From NCBI GenBank assembly GCA_017881885.1, contig JADGQJ010000005.1:1-32208 (forward strand): a stretch of DNA of 32,208 nucleotides, given 5' to 3'. The translations under genes and the position numbers were made by a program. Source of the stretch: Chloroflexota bacterium. GTDB lineage: Bacteria; Chloroflexota; Limnocylindria; Limnocylindrales; CSP1-4. The notes below the pieces were generated by a model. It saw only the letters and a program-made list of their open reading frames with translations. It had not been told where the DNA came from and did not search any database. Shown here piece by piece: positions 28,204 to 32,208 of this stretch. Numbering within the stretch: position 1 is the stretch's first letter; each line of letters begins with the position of its first letter.

Positions 28204-29000
28204 GCGAATCGAAGCAGCGCTGGCGGATCGTCTTCGCCCGCGACGACGACGCCCGGTTCCTGTCGCATCTCGACGCCGTCCACCTTTGGGAGAGGGCTTT
28301 CCGGCGAGGCGAGCTCCCGGTGGCGACCAGCGGAGGATTCAGCCCGCGGCCGCGCCTCGTCTTCGCTGCGCCTCTGCCCCTCGGGATGCTGGCCGAGCAT
28401 GAGCTGGCCGACCTCTTCCTCTCGGAGCGGCTGACTCGTCTCGACCTCCGTGTCCGCCTTGCGGAAGGGATGCCGCGCGGCTATCGCCTCATCGACCTGC
28501 ACGACGAATGGGTCGGCAGCCCGGCGGTCGCGACGCAGCTGGTCGCCGCCGACTACCGCATGACCCTGCTCGGCGTGGCGCGGGAGCGGCTGGAAGGCGC
28601 GGTCCGGAGCCTCCTTGCAGCCACCGAGCTTCGCCGCGAGAAGCGTCGCGAGAAGAAGGTGACAGCCTACGACCTGCGGCCCCTTCTGCTCGATCTGCAG
28701 GCGCGCCCGCGCGACGCCGCGGCCGGGGCGACGGAATCGCCTGACCTTGCCGCAGCCGGCCTGTGGATGCGCCTTCGCAACAGCCAGGATCTGGGCAGCG
28801 GGCGAGCCGACGAGGTCGTCGAGGCCATCGCCGCGGAACTCGGTCTGTCTACCTCTAATCCGCCCTGGTCGGCAGAGGCTGAAGCCGAAGATGCCGCCGA
28901 GCCGGGCCCGCCGGTCGAGCCGTCGTCCGTGCAGCCGGGGCTCGAGATTGTCCGGCCGGTTCGCGAACGTCTCTGGCTTTCGGACGAATTGGCGCTCTGA
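28200..29000 (+). CDS. TIGR03936/DUF2344 radical SAM-associated protein
   Basis: A 266-residue protein of the TIGR03936 (DUF2344) family, which accompanies TIGR03960 radical SAM proteins. The N-terminus is diagnostic: WRIVFARDDDARFLSHLDAVHLWERAFRRGELPVATSGGFSPRPRLVFAAPLPLGM (about 7-62). After about residue 200 the sequence becomes acidic and Pro-rich, ending in LWLSDELAL. The function is unknown; it probably acts with the radical SAM protein encoded 1.5 kb upstream. The start is TTG overlapping the antiporter stop (TTGA), without a good ribosome binding site, so translation is likely coupled. Confidence 0.85.
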   Translation: MSESKQRWRIVFARDDDARFLSHLDAVHLWERAFRRGELPVATSGGFSPRPRLVFAAPLPLGMLAEHELADLFLSERLTRLDLRVRLAEGMPRGYRLIDLHDEWVGSPAVATQLVAADYRMTLLGVARERLEGAVRSLLAATELRREKRREKKVTAYDLRPLLLDLQARPRDAAAGATESPDLAAAGLWMRLRNSQDLGSGRADEVVEAIAAELGLSTSNPPWSAEAEAEDAAEPGPPVEPSSVQPGLEIVRPVRERLWLSDELAL

Positions 29001-29048
29001 GCCGCATCCGACGGCGCCCGAAGCGCCGCAGAGACGCCCAGTTCGCGT

Positions 29049-29077
29049 TTGACGCCGGGGGGCTCGCGCCGTAAACT
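29049..29077 (+). promoter_or_regulatory. Promoter of rplU-rpmA
   Basis: TTGACG (29049-29054, 5 of 6) and TAAACT (29072-29077, 4 of 6) are exactly 17 bases apart. Transcription would start near 29084, leaving a leader of about 80 bases before rplU. Confidence 0.7.
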
Positions 29078-29086
29078 CCAACTTCG

Positions 29087-29158
29087 CGCCCCGGCCTGCC
29101 CGGGGGCGTATTCGTGTCATGCACCTCGGGGCCCTTGCCCCGTCAACCCTTCCCGAGG
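29087..29158 (+). promoter_or_regulatory. Structured rplU leader, possible autoregulation site
   Basis: The leader can form CGCCCC (29087-29092) with GGGGCG (29103-29108). It can then form one of two competing stems. CCTCGGG (29124-29130) can pair with CCCGAGG (29152-29158), which contains the GAGG ribosome binding site four bases before the ATG. Alternatively CGGGGC (29127-29132) pairs with GCCCCG (29137-29142), leaving the site free. This resembles ribosomal-protein leader switches, though I cannot match it to a described L21 leader class. Confidence 0.45.
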
Positions 29159-29162
29159 ACCA

Positions 29163-29810
29163 ATGTACGCAGTCATAGAGACCGGCGGCAAGCAGTACAA
29201 AGTCGAACTCGGCACCGAGCTCGAAGTGGAACTGCTCGATGTCGAACCGGGCCAGGAAATCAACCTCGAGCGCATCCTGATGGTCGGGGACGGCGAGACG
29301 ACGGCAATCGGACAGCCCATAGTGGCGGACGCCGCAGTCAGTGCCCAGGTCCTGCGCCGGGATCGCGGTGTCAAGACGATCTCGTTCAAGTACCGGCCCA
29401 AGGCCCGCCGCCGCGTCAAGAAGGGGCATCGCCAGGAGCTGACGATCCTCAAGATCACCGAAGTCCGGCTGGGCTCCAAGAGCGCAGCGGCAGAGGCGAA
29501 GGTCGTCGAGGCCCGGGCTGAAGCCGATCGCGAGAAGGTCGCCAAGGCAGCGGCTCGCCAGGCCGCCGAAGACGCCGCCATCGCGGACAAGCTCAAGGCT
29601 CGTGAGAAGGCCGCCGCGGCGGCAGCCGCCCCCAAGAAGGCAGCTCCGGCGAAGCCAGCCTCCAAGGCCGCCGCCGCAAAACCTGCCAAGCCAGCCCCCA
29701 AGGCCGCCGCCGCAAAGGCAGTCGCTCCCAAGGCCAAGGCCGAGAAGACCGGCAAAGCGGACGCGGCTGCTCCGGCCAAGCGACCGGCCCGGACCAAGAA
29801 GGACGAATAA
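29163..29810 (+). CDS. rplU: Large ribosomal subunit protein bL21 with long Ala/Lys tail
   Basis: A 50S subunit protein that contacts 23S rRNA. Residues 1-104 are a complete bL21: MYAVIETGGKQYKVELG, then FKYRPKARRRVKKGHRQELTILKITEV. The usual length is about 100 residues, but here a further 111 residues follow, rich in Ala and Lys with some Pro (PKKAAPAKPASKAAAAKPAKPAPKAAAAK...). The first part (about 108-160) looks like a charged helix, and the rest resembles histone H1 tails. It starts at ATG 29163 with GAGG upstream; the open frame before it is leader sequence. rpmA follows three bases after the stop. Confidence 0.95.
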   Translation: MYAVIETGGKQYKVELGTELEVELLDVEPGQEINLERILMVGDGETTAIGQPIVADAAVSAQVLRRDRGVKTISFKYRPKARRRVKKGHRQELTILKITEVRLGSKSAAAEAKVVEARAEADREKVAKAAARQAAEDAAIADKLKAREKAAAAAAAPKKAAPAKPASKAAAAKPAKPAPKAAAAKAVAPKAKAEKTGKADAAAPAKRPARTKKDE

Positions 29811-29813
29811 GAG

Positions 29814-30077
29814 ATGGCCCACAAGAAGGCAGGCTCGAGCTCGAAGAACGGCCGCGACAGCGTCGGCCAGCGTCTCGGCTGCAAGGCCGGAGACGGCCAG
29901 TTCGTGACCGCCGGGTCGATCATCGTCCGGCAGCGCGGCATGACGTTCAAGTCCGGCGCGGGCACGGGTCTGGCGCACGACTACAGCGTCTTCGCAACCG
30001 TGGACGGGACCGTGCACTACGAGCACGCGACCCGCACCAAGAAGCGAATCCGCGTCGAGGCCCTGGCGGGCGAGTAG
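29814..30077 (+). CDS. rpmA: Large ribosomal subunit protein bL27
   Basis: bL27 sits near the peptidyl transferase centre. The 87-residue protein begins [29 protein letters not shown] and continues with the conserved [34 protein letters not shown]. The N-terminus begins directly at MAHKKA with no cleavable extension of the Firmicutes type. It starts at ATG three bases after the rplU stop, so the two are cotranscribed and probably coupled. Confidence 0.96.
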   Translation: MAHKKAGSSSKNGRDSVGQRLGCKAGDGQFVTAGSIIVRQRGMTFKSGAGTGLAHDYSVFATVDGTVHYEHATRTKKRIRVEALAGE

Positions 30078-30115
30078 CCCGCAGGACACGTCCCTGAGGC
30101 CGGCTCGTGCCGGCC
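30066..30115 (+). terminator. Two hairpins between rpmA and rpmE
   Basis: GCGGGC (30066-30071) pairs with GCCCGC (30077-30082) across the rpmA stop codon. GGCCGGC (30098-30104) pairs with GCCGGCC (30109-30115) around a TCGT tetraloop. Neither is followed by a T-run. They may attenuate transcription into rpmE or stabilise the rplU-rpmA mRNA end. Confidence 0.5.
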
Positions 30116-30169
30116 GTATGACGGACGACCACCGGCGGGCAACCGCTCGGAAGGCGCCCGGGAGAGCAC

Positions 30170-30382
30170 ATGAAACCGAAGATCCACCCGAAGTACCAGC
30201 AGGCGACCGTCCTCTGCGCCTCGTGCAAGACGACATTCGAGGTCGGCTCGACAAGGTCGGAGCTGCGGGTCGACGTCTGCAACAGCTGCCACCCGTTCTT
30301 CACGGGCAAGCAGATGATCCTCGACACGGCCGGTCAGGTCGAGCGCTTCCAGCGCCGCCTCGAGCGCACCCAGCGGGCGTAG
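30170..30382 (+). CDS. rpmE: Large ribosomal subunit protein bL31, zinc-binding type
   Basis: A 70-residue 50S protein at the subunit interface. It begins MKPKIHPKYQQATVLCASC and keeps four zinc-ligand cysteines: C16, C19, C37 and C40 (LCASC and VCNSC). It is therefore the C+ form, which other bacteria replace with a Cys-free paralogue under zinc limitation. It starts at ATG with GGGAGA five bases upstream, 92 bases after rpmA. Confidence 0.95.
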   Translation: MKPKIHPKYQQATVLCASCKTTFEVGSTRSELRVDVCNSCHPFFTGKQMILDTAGQVERFQRRLERTQRA

Positions 30383-30407
30383 CGGCGCGAGCGGCGTCAG
30401 CCGCCGC
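30382..30407 (+). terminator. Candidate terminator after rpmE
   Basis: Starting at the last base of the rpmE stop codon, GCGGCG (30382-30387) can pair with CGCCGC (30402-30407). Alternatively GCGGC (30391-30395) pairs with GCCGC (30400-30404). No T-run follows. A separate promoter for the next gene begins about 75 bases further on. Confidence 0.4.
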
Positions 30408-30482
30408 GGTCGCAACGCCGGTTCCATTACCTCGGATTCGCACAGGCCCGAACCTGTCATTCGGCCTGCCCGGCGTCCGCGG

Positions 30483-30512
30483 TTGGGCCCCTCCTACCTG
30501 CTCGGCTAGACT
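30483..30512 (+). promoter_or_regulatory. Promoter giving a probable leaderless DUF1385 mRNA
   Basis: TTGGGC (30483-30488) and TAGACT (30507-30512) are 18 bases apart. The -10 ends only six bases before the ATG at 30519, so transcription would begin at or next to the start codon. There is no Shine-Dalgarno sequence in between (TCCCCC), which fits a leaderless transcript. Confidence 0.55.
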
Positions 30513-30518
30513 TCCCCC

Positions 30519-31772
30519 ATGGCACGATTCCAGTACGGCGGTCAGGCCCTCATCGAGGGCGTCCTGATGCGCGGTCGCTATGCACTCGCCGTCGCCCTGC
30601 GGCACCCCGACGGTTCGATCGTCTGGGCCACCGAACGGCTCGACATCGGCCTGCGCTCTCGCCGGGCCATGCGCCTGCCGTTCCTTCGCGGGCTGGTGGT
30701 CCTGTACGACACGATCGTCACGGGGACGCGATGGCTCGTCCGCTCGGCCACGCTGCAGGCAATCGCCGCGGAGCAGGCCGAGACCGCGGCCAAGGGTGGT
30801 GGCGGCGCGGCCGGAGGCGCGGCCGGAGGCGCAGCCGCCGGAGCTGCGGGGTCTCTCCTCCATTCGATCGTCAGGCTGCCGCTCGTGCCGATCGTCGGCG
30901 CCGCCTCGGATGAGACGCCCGGTCTCGCGGGTTCCGGCCCCAACTACTCCGATCCAGACGAAACGCCGGCCAAACCCAACGCTGCCGAAGAAGGTTTCGG
31001 CAAAGGCTATGCGGTCGCGGTCGGCGGCATGCTCGTCGTCACGCTTGCCTTCGGCATCGCGATCTTCTTTCTGCTGCCGCTCTTCCTCGCCCAGGCGACC
31101 GTCGGGCGCGTCGACCAGGGCTTCGGGCTGCAGCTCTCGGAGGGCGTGATCCGGGTCGTGATCTTCATCGGCTATCTGCTGATCGTGTCGCGAACGCCCG
31201 ACGTGCGCCGCACGTTCGAGTACCACGGCGCCGAGCACATGTCGATCCACACCCTCGAGGCCGGCGATCCGCTGACCGTCGAGGCGGCTCGCAAGTACCC
31301 CACCGCACATCCGCGCTGCGGTACTGAGTTCCTCGTCGTCTTCCTGATCGTGTCGATCCTGGCGTTCGCGGTCGTGGGCAAGCTGTCGCTTTTCTGGCTC
31401 ATCGTCTCTCGCGTCATCCTCGTTCCCGTCATCGCCGCCGTCAGCTACGAGCTGCTGCAACTCGGCGCGCGCCATCGCAGCCACCGTCTGGTTCGGTGGC
31501 TCTGGTCGCCTGGAATCTGGGTCCAGATGATCACCACCCGCCAGCCCAGCGACGACATGATCGAAGTCGCGCTCGTCTCGCTCCAGCGCGCGCTCGTCGC
31601 CGATGGCAACCCGATCCCAGAGGGCAGCGCCGTCCTGGCGTGCCGGCCACTTTCGGCGCAGAAGGATCTGGGCGCCGCCGACTCCGCCGGCGACTCCGAA
31701 GGTGGCGCCGGTGCGGCCGATGGCGAAGCCGGGGCGGGTGCCGCCGGGTCACCGCGGAGCGCCGACCTATGA
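30519..31772 (+). CDS. DUF1385 family membrane protein (YqhQ-like)
   Basis: A 417-residue membrane protein of the DUF1385 family, function unknown. Family motifs are the N-terminal [14 protein letters not shown] (6-19), [13 protein letters not shown] (53-65), [40 protein letters not shown] (about 234-273) and the C-terminal [18 protein letters not shown]. Four or five membrane helices lie at about 165-195, 208-225, 272-292 and 295-318. A Gly/Ala insert (about 93-110) is encoded by a 12-bp repeat (30804-30827), and the C-terminal 40 residues are low complexity. It starts at ATG with a probable leaderless promoter and overlaps prfA by four bases (ATGA), the usual neighbour. Confidence 0.92.
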   Translation: MARFQYGGQALIEGVLMRGRYALAVALRHPDGSIVWATERLDIGLRSRRAMRLPFLRGLVVLYDTIVTGTRWLVRSATLQAIAAEQAETAAKGGGGAAGGAAGGAAAGAAGSLLHSIVRLPLVPIVGAASDETPGLAGSGPNYSDPDETPAKPNAAEEGFGKGYAVAVGGMLVVTLAFGIAIFFLLPLFLAQATVGRVDQGFGLQLSEGVIRVVIFIGYLLIVSRTPDVRRTFEYHGAEHMSIHTLEAGDPLTVEAARKYPTAHPRCGTEFLVVFLIVSILAFAVVGKLSLFWLIVSRVILVPVIAAVSYELLQLGARHRSHRLVRWLWSPGIWVQMITTRQPSDDMIEVALVSLQRALVADGNPIPEGSAVLACRPLSAQKDLGAADSAGDSEGGAGAADGEAGAGAAGSPRSADL

Positions 31773-32208
31773 TCGAGTCAAAGCTGCTCGAGATCGCGGC
31801 CCAGTACGACGCCATGAACGCTGAGCTGCTCCTGCCCGAGACCGCGGCAGATCCGGCCGCGCTCAAGCGCCTGGGCAAGGAGCTGGCCCACATCGAGCCC
31901 GTCGTGACCGCCTGGCGCGACCTCAATGAGATCCGCAGGCAACTCGCCGAAGCCGTTGAGATGCGCGACTCGGGCGACGAAGAGATGCACGACATGGCGC
32001 AGGACGAGGTCCGAAAGCTCGAGGCGAGCGAGACCCAGCTGATCGAGGCGCTTCGCGTGCAGCTGCTCCCGAGCGACCCGAACGACGAGAAGAACGTCAT
32101 CCTCGAGATCCGCGCGGGGGCCGGCGGCGAAGAAGCCAAGCTGTTCGCGGCGGAGCTGCTGCGCATGTACCTGCGCTACGCCGAGCGCCACCGGATGTCG
32201 GCCGAGGT
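31769..32208 (+). CDS. prfA: Peptide chain release factor 1, N-terminal part, cut by the window edge
   Basis: RF1 recognises UAG and UAA stop codons. The frame opens at ATG 31769, overlapping the DUF1385 stop (ATGA), and runs to the window edge without a stop (146 complete codons). The translation begins [21 protein letters not shown], continues through a long coiled-coil domain, and reaches [28 protein letters not shown] then [11 protein letters not shown], which is diagnostic for class I release factors and RF1-like. The PxT recognition tripeptide and the GGQ loop lie beyond the window. The DUF1385-prfA order is common in Firmicutes and Chloroflexota. Confidence 0.95.
   Translation, partial: MIESKLLEIAAQYDAMNAELLLPETAADPAALKRLGKELAHIEPVVTAWRDLNEIRRQLAEAVEMRDSGDEEMHDMAQDEVRKLEASETQLIEALRVQLLPSDPNDEKNVILEIRAGAGGEEAKLFAAELLRMYLRYAERHRMSAE

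Noticed and set aside
27945-30254. A 769-codon minus-strand open frame across DUF2344, rplU and rpmA
   Set aside because: It is antisense to four well-supported genes and low in complexity, a typical high-GC shadow frame.

Overview
The window is a GC-rich bacterial chromosome segment packed with core genes, most of them joined by 4-base start/stop overlaps. Gene content and order suggest a Chloroflexota-type bacterium (an Actinomycetota relative is the main alternative): ftsE-ftsX-ctpA-smpB-ssrA, parAB beside gyrB/gyrA, mreD-PBP2-RodA, a TIGR03960-type radical SAM gene before rplU-rpmA-rpmE, and DUF1385-prfA. No insertion sequence, prophage, CRISPR array or horizontally acquired island is visible. 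Taxonomy is inferred from gene order and protein features only.

Layout. All genes from 1 to 20,029 lie on the minus strand and all from 20,596 to the end on the plus strand. They diverge from a 566-base gap that holds three parS sites in a 61-bp tandem repeat. Reading leftward from the gap: parA-parB-gyrB-hotdog thioesterase-AlkD-like HEAT protein-gyrA-prs form one overlapping block, followed by a small membrane protein, then secA-ydcF. Next comes a second operon: an 83-residue protein with twin CX3CX2C motifs, prfB (needing a programmed +1 frameshift), a GNAT protein, ftsE, ftsX and ctpA. Then follow an unusual leader region, smpB, and the 5' end of tmRNA cut by the window edge. Reading rightward: mreD, PBP2 and RodA (cell-wall elongation); then a radical SAM protein, a CPA1 sodium/proton antiporter and a TIGR03936/DUF2344 partner; then rplU (with a long Ala/Lys tail), rpmA and rpmE; then a DUF1385 membrane protein and prfA, cut by the right edge.

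Functionally the window joins chromosome partition and topology (ParAB-parS, gyrase), envelope growth and division (MreD, PBP2, RodA, FtsEX), protein export (SecA), and translation termination and rescue (RF1, RF2, SmpB, tmRNA). The least understood parts are the twin-CX3CX2C protein coupled to prfB, the radical SAM/DUF2344 pair split by an antiporter, the leader ahead of smpB with a near-perfect Shine-Dalgarno sequence, and the hairpins that could hide the rplU ribosome binding site.
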